From NCBI GenBank assembly GCA_903904195.1, contig CAIVBM010000026.1:1-34142 (forward strand): 34,142 bases of DNA. The letters run 5' to 3'. Positions 5,295-13,341 of the stretch are shown in pieces (position 1 is the stretch's first letter; each line of letters opens with the position of its first letter). This stretch comes from an uncultured bacterium. GTDB taxonomy: Bacteria > Patescibacteriota > Minisyncoccia > Phycocordibacterales > UBA9973. The position numbers and the translations under genes were made by a program. The notes beneath the pieces were generated by a model. The model saw only the letters and a program-made list of their open reading frames with translations. It was not told where the DNA came from and made no database searches.

Positions 5295-8018
5295 ATGCCA
5301 CCATTAAATAAATTTACAACTAAATCAAAGGATGCAATTAAAAAGGCTCATGAGTTGGCTATTGAGCGTGGCGTTAACCATGTTTCTGCACTTCATTTAC
5401 TAGCTGCACTTCTTTTACAAGAGGAAAGCATGGTGAATTCTATTTTAGATAAATTGGAAATAGATACGATGCTTTTGACTGATACTGTTTTGGAATTGAT
5501 TGAATTACCAGAGTCTAGAAATACTGTTTCTCCTTCGTATCAGATATATTTAAATCCTGATCTCGCACAAGTAATAGAGCAGTCAGCTAAATTAGCAGAA
5601 TCAATGAAAGATGAATTTGTTTCTACTGAGCATCTTTTTATTGCAATATTAGAAGTTACGTCTGAAGCTCGTGAGACTTTGGCGCGATTTAGAATTCACA
5701 AAGATTCAGTTGTAAAAGTTTTAGAAGAATTACGTCGTCAAAATATTACTGATTCTTCAGAACCAAAAAAGTTTAAATTACTTTTGAAATACACCAGAAA
5801 TCTTACTAAATTAGCAAAAGAAGACAAGCTCGATCCGGTTATCGGCCGAGATACTGAAATAACTCGCATAATGCAGATTCTTTCTAGAAGGACAAAGAAT
5901 AATCCTATTTTGATCGGTGAAGCTGGCACGGGGAAAACTGCGGTGGTGGAAGGTCTCGCTCAAATGATTATAAAAGGCAATGTTCCTGAATCTCTAAAAG
6001 ACAAAGAGCTCGTTTCGCTTGATTTAGGTTTGCTTGTGGCTGGTACAAAATATCGCGGAGAATTTGAAGAAAGATTAAAAGGCATTATGAAAGAGATAGA
6101 AAGGTCAGATGGCAAAGTAATTCTTTTTATTGATGAGATTCATACCATCGTCGGTGCTGGAGGTGCAGAGGGAACGATGGATGCTTCAAATATGTTAAAG
6201 CCAGCATTGTCTCGTGGAGAATTGCGGGCTATCGGCGCTACGACTTTGCGAGAATATCAAAAGCATATAGAGAAAGATCCAGCTCTGGCTCGTCGTTTTC
6301 AGCCTGTTTATATAGATGAACCAGGAACTGAAGACGCTATTGCGATACTTCGTGGTTTGAAAGAAAAGTACGAACTTTTTCATGGTGTGCGGATTACTGA
6401 TGATGCTATTATCGCAGCAGTAAATCTTTCTGCTCGTTATATCACCAATAGATTTTTGCCAGATAAAGCTGTTGATTTGATAGATGAAGCTTCTTCTTCT
6501 TTAAAGATAATGCTTGAAAATAAACCTCCAGTTTTAGAAGACGCACATAGAAAAGTGATGCGACTTGAGATTGAAAAAGAAGCGTTAAAGAAAGAGATCG
6601 CTAGTTTGAATTCAAATGTAGGAAAAGATAAAGAAGAAAAAGCAAAAGCAAAAGAAAAGCTTGGAGAAATAAAGAGTAGATTAAAAGATGTAGAAAGTGA
6701 AATAGGTAATTTGCACGAAAAAACAAAAGAGCTTGAACTCAAGTGGCAAAATGAAAAAGCTATAGTTATTGAAATTCGTGCTATTAAAAAAGATTTGGAA
6801 AGTTTACGTTTAGAAGCCGAGAGCGCTGAGATGCGAGCAGACCTTTCAAATGCAGCAGAGATACGCTATGGCAAAATACCTACCTTAAAAAAAGAATTAG
6901 AGACAAAACTTTTACGATTAAAGAAATTGCAAAAGTCTCGCAGAATCTTGAAAGAGGAAATTACTGCTGAGGACATAGCTGAAGTAGTGGCTCGTTGGAC
7001 TGGCATACCTCTTACTAAAATGCTGGAGGAAGAACGTGAGAAGCTCGAGAAAATGGAAATGGAATTAAAGAAACGAGTCATCGGTCAAGATGAAGCTATT
7101 TCTCGTGTTGCTGATGTCATAAGACGTTCTCGCGCAGGTATCGGAGATCCAAACAGGCCAATAGGTTCATTTATCTTTTTGGGTCCGACGGGAGTAGGAA
7201 AAACAGAGCTCACAAAAACTCTCGGGCAGTTTATGTTTAATGATGAAAAAGCAATCATTCGTGTAGATATGTCTGAATATATGGAAAGACATTCTGTTTC
7301 AAAACTTATTGGTTCTCCTCCAGGATATGTCGGTTATGATGAAGCCGGACAATTGACGGAAGCAGTCAGACACAGACCATATGCTGTGATACTTTTTGAT
7401 GAGATAGAAAAGGCTCATCCAGAGGTTTTTAATATGCTTCTTTCTGTTATTGATGAAGGTAGATTGACAGATGGCAAAGGCCGAGTCGTGAATTTCAAGA
7501 ATACAATCATCATCCTTACTTCAAACATTGGTTCACAGTTTGTGGAAAAAATGGAATCAATTGGATTTTCAAATAATTCTAAAAAAGAAGATTATGGAAA
7601 TATGAAAGAAAAAGTTTTAGAGGCGTTGAAAGATAATTTCCGCCCAGAATTTTTGAATCGTTTGGATGAAATAATTGTCTTTGATATTTTGAGTGAGGAA
7701 GCCATAAAAGGAATAGTTGATTTGAGAATAAAAGTAGTAAAGGATCGTTTAGCTTCTAAGGGTATAGGTTTGGAAATAAATGAAGAAGCATTGTCGCTCT
7801 TGGCAAAGGATGGATATAATCCGCACTATGGCGCGAGACCTCTCAACCGTTTAATACAAAGTAAGATTTTAAATCCAATCGCATCTTACATTATTGGAAA
7901 TGGAATTAAAAAAGGAGACGCTATAAGTGTGTCAGTAAAAGAAGGCGAGCTCGCTATTGAAGCGAAAAAATCTAAAGTTAAAAGTTCTATTCGTATTAGA
8001 TCTCGTTCTGAAGTTTAG
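5295..8018 (+). CDS. clpB: ClpB-type AAA+ disaggregase with a ClpP-loop-like IGF tripeptide
   Basis: 907 residues. N-domain with two Clp repeats (about 1-145); first AAA+ module with Walker A GEAGTGKT (208-215) and Walker [11 protein letters not shown]; a long coiled-coil middle domain (about 400-545) including the ClpB-typical [20 protein letters not shown] and [20 protein letters not shown]; second AAA+ module with GPTGVGKT (630-637) and [15 protein letters not shown]-terminal D2-small domain ([14 protein letters not shown]). The full-length middle domain places it with ClpB rather than ClpC. Unusually, between [12 protein letters not shown] and [20 protein letters not shown] it has IGF (756-758), where ClpC carries its ClpP-docking tripeptide and E. 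coli ClpB has none. The ATG touches the preceding stop codon. Confidence 0.9.
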   Translation: MPPLNKFTTKSKDAIKKAHELAIERGVNHVSALHLLAALLLQEESMVNSILDKLEIDTMLLTDTVLELIELPESRNTVSPSYQIYLNPDLAQVIEQSAKLAESMKDEFVSTEHLFIAILEVTSEARETLARFRIHKDSVVKVLEELRRQNITDSSEPKKFKLLLKYTRNLTKLAKEDKLDPVIGRDTEITRIMQILSRRTKNNPILIGEAGTGKTAVVEGLAQMIIKGNVPESLKDKELVSLDLGLLVAGTKYRGEFEERLKGIMKEIERSDGKVILFIDEIHTIVGAGGAEGTMDASNMLKPALSRGELRAIGATTLREYQKHIEKDPALARRFQPVYIDEPGTEDAIAILRGLKEKYELFHGVRITDDAIIAAVNLSARYITNRFLPDKAVDLIDEASSSLKIMLENKPPVLEDAHRKVMRLEIEKEALKKEIASLNSNVGKDKEEKAKAKEKLGEIKSRLKDVESEIGNLHEKTKELELKWQNEKAIVIEIRAIKKDLESLRLEAESAEMRADLSNAAEIRYGKIPTLKKELETKLLRLKKLQKSRRILKEEITAEDIAEVVARWTGIPLTKMLEEEREKLEKMEMELKKRVIGQDEAISRVADVIRRSRAGIGDPNRPIGSFIFLGPTGVGKTELTKTLGQFMFNDEKAIIRVDMSEYMERHSVSKLIGSPPGYVGYDEAGQLTEAVRHRPYAVILFDEIEKAHPEVFNMLLSVIDEGRLTDGKGRVVNFKNTIIILTSNIGSQFVEKMESIGFSNNSKKEDYGNMKEKVLEALKDNFRPEFLNRLDEIIVFDILSEEAIKGIVDLRIKVVKDRLASKGIGLEINEEALSLLAKDGYNPHYGARPLNRLIQSKILNPIASYIIGNGIKKGDAISVSVKEGELAIEAKKSKVKSSIRIRSRSEV

Positions 8019-8027
8019 ATTACTTTG

Positions 8028-8110
8028 TGCGTCGAGAGGGATTCGAACCCCCGAAGCCCGAAGGCAACACGTTTACAGCGTGTCGTATTTGACCACTCTA
8101 CCATCGACGC
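8028..8110 (-). tRNA. tRNA-Tyr (anticodon GUA)
   Basis: Read on the minus strand: acceptor GCGTCGA/TCGACGC with discriminator A (complement of 8028). Anticodon stem ACACG/CGTGT encloses CTGTAAA, anticodon GTA. The long variable arm TGCCTTCGGGCTTCGGG makes it class II, as bacterial tRNA-Tyr is. No CCA is encoded. It lies convergent to clpB, alone on this strand. Confidence 0.94.
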
Positions 8111-8155
8111 ATTCATTTAAATTAACATAAAAAATACTTTTTTGCATCTTTATTA

Positions 8156-8184
8156 CTTCATGAAATTTTCACTTATACTATAAT
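8156..8184 (+). promoter_or_regulatory. Predicted response-regulator box 1 plus -10 element, ahead of the flavin operon
   Basis: CTTCATGAAATTTTCACTT at 8156-8174 contains TTCA at 8157-8160 and again at 8168-8171, an 11-bp period typical of OmpR/PhoB-family direct-repeat sites. TATAAT at 8179-8184 follows, with the box occupying the -35 position; the ATG is at 8198. The same 19 bases occur at 10977-10995 in front of the response-regulator gene. Confidence 0.65.
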
Positions 8185-8197
8185 AAGATAGATAAAT

Positions 8198-8713
8198 ATG
8201 AAAAAATTCGTTTTATCTTTATTTGTTATAGTGTCTTTTGGATTTTATGTTATCTACCAAAACATGGGTAATTCTTCTGTTAGTTTTACAGCGCCAGTTG
8301 TTGCAAATAATACTACAAAAAAGCTTTCTAAAAAAACTATTGCAAATACTTCATCCGTTCCTGTTCAAGATAATTCTTCTACACAAGTTGCTGTTGTCCC
8401 AGTTATTACTCCATCTAAAAAAACAGGAATATATAATGACGGAGAATATATCGGTGATTCAGTAGATGCATATTATGGATATGTTCAAGTCAAAGCTGTG
8501 ATTACAAATGGCAGGCTTACGGATGTGGTTTTTTTAAACTATCCGCAAGATAGAAGTACTTCAGTTCGTATTAACTCACGCACTATGCCGATTTTGAAAC
8601 AAGAAGCCATAACTGCGCAAAGTGCAAATGTGAATGGTGTTTCTGGGGCATCTGAAACCAGCCCAGCCTTTATGAAATCTTTAGCATCTGCTTTGAGTCA
8701 GGCGAAAGTTTAA
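8198..8713 (+). CDS. Membrane-anchored FMN-binding domain protein
   Basis: 171 residues. N-terminal membrane helix (about 4-20), a Ser/Thr/Val-rich linker (about 25-75), then an FMN_bind domain (about 80-168) of the NqrC/RnfG type: DGEYIGDSVDAYYGYVQVKAVITNGRLTDV, and the flavinylation motif GVSGAS (147-152), whose last Ser/Thr position accepts FMN through a phosphoester bond in the family (Ser152 here; Thr is commoner). It is expected to carry covalent FMN and pass electrons outside the membrane. It is followed 7 bp later by apbE, the enzyme that attaches the FMN, then by a membrane reductase. A predicted OmpR-type box precedes it. Confidence 0.85.
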   Translation: MKKFVLSLFVIVSFGFYVIYQNMGNSSVSFTAPVVANNTTKKLSKKTIANTSSVPVQDNSSTQVAVVPVITPSKKTGIYNDGEYIGDSVDAYYGYVQVKAVITNGRLTDVVFLNYPQDRSTSVRINSRTMPILKQEAITAQSANVNGVSGASETSPAFMKSLASALSQAKV

Positions 8714-8720
8714 AAACATT

Positions 8721-9464
8721 ATGAAAGAAATTAGAACGATAATGGGAATGCCTGCAAAGATAGAAATCATAGATTCAAATGCGACTAAAGAAGTCTTTGA
8801 AGAGATTTTTAATTACTTAATTTCTATTGATGAACATTTTAGTACATATAAGAAAAATAGTGAGATAACTTTATATAATGAAGGAAAAATTGCTGAAAAA
8901 GATTTAAGTAGTGATATGAAAAAAGTTTTCAAACTTTCGCAAGAAACCAAAGATCAAACTGATGGTTTTTTTGACATTAAATATAATGGCAAGATTGATC
9001 CCTCTGGGTTAGTAAAGGGTTGGGCTATTTATAATGCTTCCGAAATTTTACGTAAGAAAGGATTTAAGAATTTTTATGTAGAAATAGCGGGCGATATTGA
9101 AGTTGTAGGATTAAATAATGAAGGTGAGAAATGGGCCATCGGTATACGTAATCCATTTAATAAAAAAGAAAATGTGAAAATAGTTTATTTGAGTAATTGC
9201 GGAATAGCTACTTCTGGCACTTATGAAAGAGGAGATCACATTTATAATCCTAAAGAAAAAAAGTTGGCGAAAGAAATAGCTAGTCTGACTATAATTGGGC
9301 CAAATATTTATGAGGCGGATAGGTTTGTCTCAGCTTGTTTTGCGATGGGTAAGGCCGGGGTTTATTTCATTGAGAAATTGTCAGGTTTTGAAGGATATAT
9401 GATTGATCATGACGGTATCGCTACATTTACAAGTAATTTTGAAAAATATGTTAAAAATAATTGA
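8721..9464 (+). CDS. apbE: FAD:protein FMN transferase (ApbE)
   Basis: Transfers FMN from FAD to a Ser/Thr of FMN_bind domains. Motifs: MGMPAKIEI near the N-terminus (usual MGTxxxIxV), IDPSGLVKGWAI (flavin site, usual LxGIAKGxA), IATSGTYERGDHIYNP (usual SGxYxRxxxHIxDP), and EADRFVSACFAMG (metal-binding ADxxxTxxFxxG region with Ser where Thr is usual). At 247 residues it is shorter than the roughly 300-350 typical of lipoprotein ApbE and has no signal peptide or lipobox, so by sequence alone it is cytosolic. It ends at TGA, which shows UGA is a stop in this genome. The next gene begins inside its 3' end. Confidence 0.88.
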   Translation: MKEIRTIMGMPAKIEIIDSNATKEVFEEIFNYLISIDEHFSTYKKNSEITLYNEGKIAEKDLSSDMKKVFKLSQETKDQTDGFFDIKYNGKIDPSGLVKGWAIYNASEILRKKGFKNFYVEIAGDIEVVGLNNEGEKWAIGIRNPFNKKENVKIVYLSNCGIATSGTYERGDHIYNPKEKKLAKEIASLTIIGPNIYEADRFVSACFAMGKAGVYFIEKLSGFEGYMIDHDGIATFTSNFEKYVKNN

Positions 9465-10968
9465 TGATTTTTTAAATAGAACGACGATGTATAAAGTGGT
9501 GTTGTATTACCTCTTGGCTCTTTGGGTGATAGCATTTGTATTTTCTTTTGTTGGTATTTTGCCTTACACGCCATTTTCAATGGTTATTTCTCTTTTTATT
9601 TTACTGGGAGTTTCATGGGCTACGAATAATATTTTCTCTTATGTTTTTGAAGTTCCAGCTAACATTGAATCAATTTATATTTCTGTTTTTATTTTAGCTT
9701 TAATCATCACTCCAGCCCTTACTCCCTCTGAATATATCTTTTTAGGCTGGGCGGGGATTTTAGCAATGGCTTCAAAATATATTTTTGCCATTAAACATAA
9801 ACACATATTTAATCCAGTGGCTTTTTCTGTTGCTGTCACTGCTTTTTTCTTAAATCAAGGCGCCAGTTGGTGGGTGGGGACTGTTGCAATGGCTCCGTTT
9901 GTCCTTGTGGGTGGATTAATGATTGTGAAAAAAATAAAAAGAAAAGATCTCGCTCTTAGCTTTTTTATTGTTGCTCTTATTACTATTTCTTTTTTTACTT
10001 TATTAAATAAAGGAAACATTTTTAATTCTTTATATAATGCTTTATCCTATTCACCAATTTTGTTTTTTACATTTATTATGATTACCGAACCGCTCACCAC
10101 TCCGCCTTCTTCATTTTTGCGAATTTTATATGGGACGCTCGTTGGATTTTTATTTGCGCCACAAATACACATCGGGACATTTTATTTAACTCCCGAACTT
10201 GCTCTATTGTTCGGAAACATTTTCTCGTATTTAGTTAGTCCAAAGAAAAGATTAACCTTAAAACTTAAAAGGGCTGTGCAGATTGCTCCAGATACGGCTG
10301 AATTTATTTTTACTCCAGATTCTAAATTGAATTTTAAGCCAGGACAATATCTGGAGTGGACATTGGGTCATGAAAAAGTAGATAGCAGAGGTAATAGGCG
10401 ATATTTTACGATCGCTTCTTCTCCCACAGAAAAGGAATTACATTTAGGTGTTAAATTTTATCCAAATGGAAGCAGTTTTAAAAAAGCATTAGCATTTATG
10501 GAAGATGGCGACAAGATTATCGCTTCACAACTCTCTGGAGACTTTGTATTGCCAAGAAATAGAAAAAAGAAATTAGTATTTATCGCTGGTGGTATTGGTA
10601 TTACTCCTTTTAGAAGTATGATTCAGTATTTGATTGATACAAAACAAAAAAGAGACATTGTTCTCATCTATTCTAATAAAACAAAAATAGACATTGTGTA
10701 TAAAGATATTTTTGATAAGGCTAAAGATTGTTTTAATTTTAAAACAGTTTATACATTGACTGATTTGAAAGATGGACAAACAAACTGGATGGGTAGGAAG
10801 GGATATGTAGATGGAAAAATGATTTTAGATGAAGTAAAAGATTGGGATGAAAGAACTTATTATATTTCTGGTCCACCTTCTATGGTTTCTGGAACTGAAC
10901 AGGTAATTAAAAACTTAGGTCTTAGTAGTAGGCATATCAAAACCGACTTTTTCCCCGGATTTGCATAG
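9448..10968 (+). CDS. NqrB/RnfD-like membrane domain fused to a ferredoxin-NADP reductase-type module
   Basis: 506 residues from the ATG at 9448, chosen because the earlier in-frame ATG (9403) lies 62 bp inside apbE. About 8-9 membrane helices (residues about 15-265) include KHKHIFNPVAFS and MITEPLTTPPSSFLRILYG, both resembling NqrB/RnfD. The C-terminal half is an FAD/NAD(P) reductase: FKPGQYLEW and RRYFTIASSP (FAD binding), FIAGGIGITPFRSMI (nucleotide binding, GGxGxTP) and YYISGPPSMV. It can be read as one polypeptide taking electrons from NAD(P)H to membrane flavin, and on to the flavinylated protein of the same operon. A comparable layout is known in flavin-based extracytosolic electron transfer systems; the substrate here is unknown. 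Confidence 0.85.
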   Translation: MLKIIDDFLNRTTMYKVVLYYLLALWVIAFVFSFVGILPYTPFSMVISLFILLGVSWATNNIFSYVFEVPANIESIYISVFILALIITPALTPSEYIFLGWAGILAMASKYIFAIKHKHIFNPVAFSVAVTAFFLNQGASWWVGTVAMAPFVLVGGLMIVKKIKRKDLALSFFIVALITISFFTLLNKGNIFNSLYNALSYSPILFFTFIMITEPLTTPPSSFLRILYGTLVGFLFAPQIHIGTFYLTPELALLFGNIFSYLVSPKKRLTLKLKRAVQIAPDTAEFIFTPDSKLNFKPGQYLEWTLGHEKVDSRGNRRYFTIASSPTEKELHLGVKFYPNGSSFKKALAFMEDGDKIIASQLSGDFVLPRNRKKKLVFIAGGIGITPFRSMIQYLIDTKQKRDIVLIYSNKTKIDIVYKDIFDKAKDCFNFKTVYTLTDLKDGQTNWMGRKGYVDGKMILDEVKDWDERTYYISGPPSMVSGTEQVIKNLGLSSRHIKTDFFPGFA

Positions 10969-10976
10969 GGTATGTG

Positions 10977-11009
10977 CTTCATGAAATTTTCACTTTTAGG
11001 TGATATCAT
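10977..11009 (+). promoter_or_regulatory. Predicted response-regulator box 2, ahead of its own gene
   Basis: CTTCATGAAATTTTCACTT at 10977-10995 is identical over 19 bases to 8156-8174. The TTCA half-sites are at 10978-10981 and 10989-10992, 11 bp apart. A -10-like TATCAT lies at 11004-11009 and the ATG at 11016. Chance identity over 19 bases at two operon starts 2.8 kb apart is very unlikely, so a shared regulator is the simplest reading. Confidence 0.65.
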
Positions 11010-11015
11010 ATAAAT

Positions 11016-11684
11016 ATGAAAATATTAGTAGTTGAAGATAATAAAAAATTAGCGGAAAATTTGAAACAAGGCCTTACCCAAGAAGGTTATGCTGTTGATG
11101 TGATAGAAGATGGAATTTCTGCGGAGCGTAGGATTTTGATAAATCGTGATGAATACGATTTGATCATTTTAGATAGATTGCTTCCTGGAAAAGACGGAGT
11201 TTCTGTTTGTAATAATTGGCGAGAGAATAGTGTAGTTATTCCTATATTAATGCTTACGGCGCTGGACACTATAGATGACAAAGTGGTCGGTCTTGAAGCA
11301 GGGGCAGATGATTATTTGGCAAAACCATTTGCTTTTAAAGAACTTCTCGCCCGTATTCATGCTCTTCTTCGTCGTCCAAAACAGACTTCACCTATTGTGC
11401 TTGCTTCTGGTAATATCAATATGAATACGACAAACAGGACGGTCACTTATAAAAATAAAACAATTTCTCTCACCCTAAAAGAATTTATGGTGCTAGAATA
11501 TTTGATGCGTAATCCAGGTAAGGTAATAACACGAGATGAACTTTATTCTCATGCTTGGGACTTTGCGGATTCGTCATTTAGTAATACTGTGGATGTACAT
11601 ATAAAGAATTTAAGAAGAAAAATTAATGATAATGCAAAAATTATACAAACAATTCGTGGAGTCGGTTACAAAATGGAAAACTAG
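11016..11684 (+). CDS. OmpR/PhoB-family response regulator
   Basis: 222 residues. Receiver domain 1-120 with acidic pair E7/D8, phosphoacceptor D53 in DLIILDRLLPGKDG, and the conserved Lys in LAKPFAFKEL. Winged-helix DNA-binding domain about 128-222 with the recognition-helix region SFSNTVDVHIKNLRRKI and the terminal IRGVGYKME. Its 3' end overlaps the sensor kinase gene by about 59 bp, so the two are translationally linked. It likely binds the TTCA-N7-TTCA boxes at 8157, 10978 and 12651, controlling the flavin operon and itself. The stimulus is unknown. Confidence 0.95.
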   Translation: MKILVVEDNKKLAENLKQGLTQEGYAVDVIEDGISAERRILINRDEYDLIILDRLLPGKDGVSVCNNWRENSVVIPILMLTALDTIDDKVVGLEAGADDYLAKPFAFKELLARIHALLRRPKQTSPIVLASGNINMNTTNRTVTYKNKTISLTLKEFMVLEYLMRNPGKVITRDELYSHAWDFADSSFSNTVDVHIKNLRRKINDNAKIIQTIRGVGYKMEN

Positions 11685-12657
11685 TTATCGTGTTGATGAG
11701 TTTTTTATCGCGCGAATTAGGCTAACTTTTTATTACTCTATTATTGCAGTATTTATTTTGGGCGGTTCAAGTATTGTGCTTTATAACACAATACTTTTTA
11801 ATCTTACACAATCAATTTTAGAGCAAGACATACTTGACCCACAAATTTCTCAAGCAATCATAGACAGAACTCAAGATATATTACTCAATCGTTTTATGAC
11901 TATAGATTTAATCATCATATTTTTTATAGTTATATTAGGATTTTTTCTTACTCACAAAACATTACAACCGATTCAGTCCAATATGAAAAAGCAAAAGAGG
12001 TTTATCGCTGATGCGTCTCACGAACTTCGCACTCCGATAGCAGTTATTATTTCTGGTCTTGAAGTAAATTTAAATAATAAAAAATTAGATCTTGGTGGAG
12101 CGAAATTAACTTTAGAAAAAACTTTAGATGAAATGAGGGAATTTTCAAAACTTAGCAATAGTTTGCTTGATATATCAAAATACGACACTCAAATACAAAT
12201 ACAATACGAGTCCATAGCTATAAATGAATTGATAAAGAACATTATAGAAAAGAATAAAAATTTAGCTCAAAACAAGCAGATAAATATTGAAACAAAAATA
12301 GAATCAATGGCCGTTGTGATGGGGAATAGTATTGAGTTAAGTCGTGTATTTTTTAATATTTTAGATAATGCTATAAAATACACCAAATCAGGTGGATCAA
12401 TAGTTATATCAGATAAAATTAATTCTAATAAATATGTAGTGACTATCAGCGACACTGGCATCGGTATTCCAAAAGATGTTATCGGTAAAATTTTCGATTC
12501 ATTTTTTAGGGGCGATGTTGCGCGTAGCACAGAAGGCGCAGGGCTTGGGCTTACTATATCAAAAAAGATTATAGAAAATCATAAAGGAACTATTTCCATA
12601 AAAAGTCAGGTAAATAAAGGGACAGAAGTGATAATTTCATTACCTATTTCTTCATAA
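11626..12657 (+). CDS. Sensor histidine kinase
   Basis: 343 residues. Two membrane helices (about 35-57 and 92-110) flank a short outer loop of about 35 residues, too small for a large ligand domain, so it may sense through the membrane or a partner. HisKA: FIADASHELRTPI with H132. HATPase: N box NILDNAIKYT, G1 ISDTGIGIP, F box DSFFRGD, G2 GAGLGLTISKKI. No full HAMP domain is evident, only a short linker after TM2. The first ATG (11626) is deep in the regulator gene; ATG at 11632 is an equally possible start. The stop codon lies within predicted box 3. Confidence 0.93.
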   Translation: MIMQKLYKQFVESVTKWKTSYRVDEFFIARIRLTFYYSIIAVFILGGSSIVLYNTILFNLTQSILEQDILDPQISQAIIDRTQDILLNRFMTIDLIIIFFIVILGFFLTHKTLQPIQSNMKKQKRFIADASHELRTPIAVIISGLEVNLNNKKLDLGGAKLTLEKTLDEMREFSKLSNSLLDISKYDTQIQIQYESIAINELIKNIIEKNKNLAQNKQINIETKIESMAVVMGNSIELSRVFFNILDNAIKYTKSGGSIVISDKINSNKYVVTISDTGIGIPKDVIGKIFDSFFRGDVARSTEGAGLGLTISKKIIENHKGTISIKSQVNKGTEVIISLPISS

Positions 12658-12668
12658 AGATTTCATTT
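12651..12668 (+). promoter_or_regulatory. Predicted response-regulator box 3 (degenerate), ahead of the secreted-protein gene
   Basis: TTCATAAAGATTTCATTT keeps the TTCA-N7-TTCA layout (12651-12654 and 12662-12665) and matches boxes 1 and 2 at 14 of 18 positions. It overlaps the kinase stop codon. A TACTAT lies at 12677-12682. The gene it would control starts at 12737. Confidence 0.5.
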
Positions 12669-12684
12669 ATTTAATTTACTATGT

Positions 12685-12714
12685 ACTTATACATTATGGT
12701 CATAATGTATAAGT
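12685..12714. promoter_or_regulatory. Perfect 14-bp inverted repeat between kinase and secreted-protein gene
   Basis: ACTTATACATTATG at 12685-12698 and CATAATGTATAAGT at 12701-12714 are exact complements around GT. As RNA it would be a hairpin with a GGTC loop and an A/T-rich stem, with no T-run straight after it. As DNA it is a 30-bp operator-like palindrome just downstream of box 3. Either reading is possible; nothing else in the window matches it. Confidence 0.5.
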
Positions 12715-12736
12715 ATTATTATTAATTTTATTATTT

Positions 12737-13201
12737 ATGAAATATAAGAAACAAATAGCTACTGGCGCACTCGCAATATCTTTGTTGGTGGGAGGTTCTA
12801 GCGTTTTTGCTTCATCTCCTCAAGATATAGGTATTAAAAATGTTCAACCAACTTATCAAAAGCAAAATAAGAATGAAAAAAATTCTAATGCCACAAATAA
12901 GGCAAACGGTAGCGTAGTTGGGACCATTGGAGCAATTACAAGCACAGGTTTTACTGTAGAAGTAAAAGATTTGAAGAAAAAGGCTGTTTCTGAAGTAAGT
13001 GTCACAACAAATGCTTCAACTACTTATAGTAAAAATGGTGCTAGTGCTACAGCATCTGATTTAGCTGTTGGACAAAAGGTAATTGTCTCTGGCAATTTAG
13101 ACAAAACAACAAATACTATAACTGCTAAAACAGTAAAAATAGTTATCGCTGTTGCTTCTAAAAAAACATCTACAAAAGCAAATATAAAAACAAACAAATA
13201 A
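12737..13201 (+). CDS. Secreted beta-rich protein resembling DUF5666
   Basis: 154 residues. Signal peptide about 1-25 ending in SSVFASS, an Asn/Lys-rich linker, then one OB-like repeat unit: GTIGAITSTGFTVEVK, VTTNASTTYSKNG, DLAVGQKVIVSGNLDKTTNTITAKTVKIV. That pattern (a strand pair, TxxT.y..., a DLxVGxxVxVxG block) is characteristic of DUF5666-type domains. The tail is Lys/Thr-rich and ends without an anchor. The function is unknown; an exported, wall-associated protein is likely. Box 3 and a palindrome lie upstream, and a strong terminator directly downstream, so it is a monocistronic unit probably under the adjacent two-component system. Confidence 0.65.
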   Translation: MKYKKQIATGALAISLLVGGSSVFASSPQDIGIKNVQPTYQKQNKNEKNSNATNKANGSVVGTIGAITSTGFTVEVKDLKKKAVSEVSVTTNASTTYSKNGASATASDLAVGQKVIVSGNLDKTTNTITAKTVKIVIAVASKKTSTKANIKTNK

Positions 13202-13226
13202 AATAGATAAATTTTTATTTCGTTTG

Positions 13227-13272
13227 AAACAAAAACTGACAAAACTTAAGGGTCAGTTTTTGTTTTTATTTT
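13227..13272 (+). terminator. Rho-independent terminator after the secreted-protein gene
   Basis: The core AAAAACTGAC (13231-13240) pairs with GTCAGTTTTT (13252-13261), and pairing extends outward to 14 bp (13227-13240 with 13252-13265), with an 11-nt loop. The T-rich tail TGTTTTTATTTT follows. The A-rich left flank makes it symmetrical, but no minus-strand gene ends here. Confidence 0.85.
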
Positions 13273-13341
13273 AGCTTGAAATATAAAGCACAAAATAAGA
13301 AATTTGAGGATATACCAAAAATATGATATATTTATTTGTAT

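Noticed and set aside
8111-8197. Riboswitch (e.g. FMN type) before the flavin operon
   Set aside because: Only 87 bp are available between tRNA-Tyr and the FMN_bind gene, there are no conserved FMN aptamer elements, and the promoter lies too close to the ATG.
9403-9447. Earlier ATG for the membrane reductase
   Set aside because: It would put 15 extra residues inside apbE with no family support; the ATG at 9448 gives a short overlap and a normal N-terminus.
12685-12714. Rho-independent terminator of the two-component operon
   Set aside because: The stem is strong, but A/T-rich and not followed by a T-run; kept as an unassigned palindrome.
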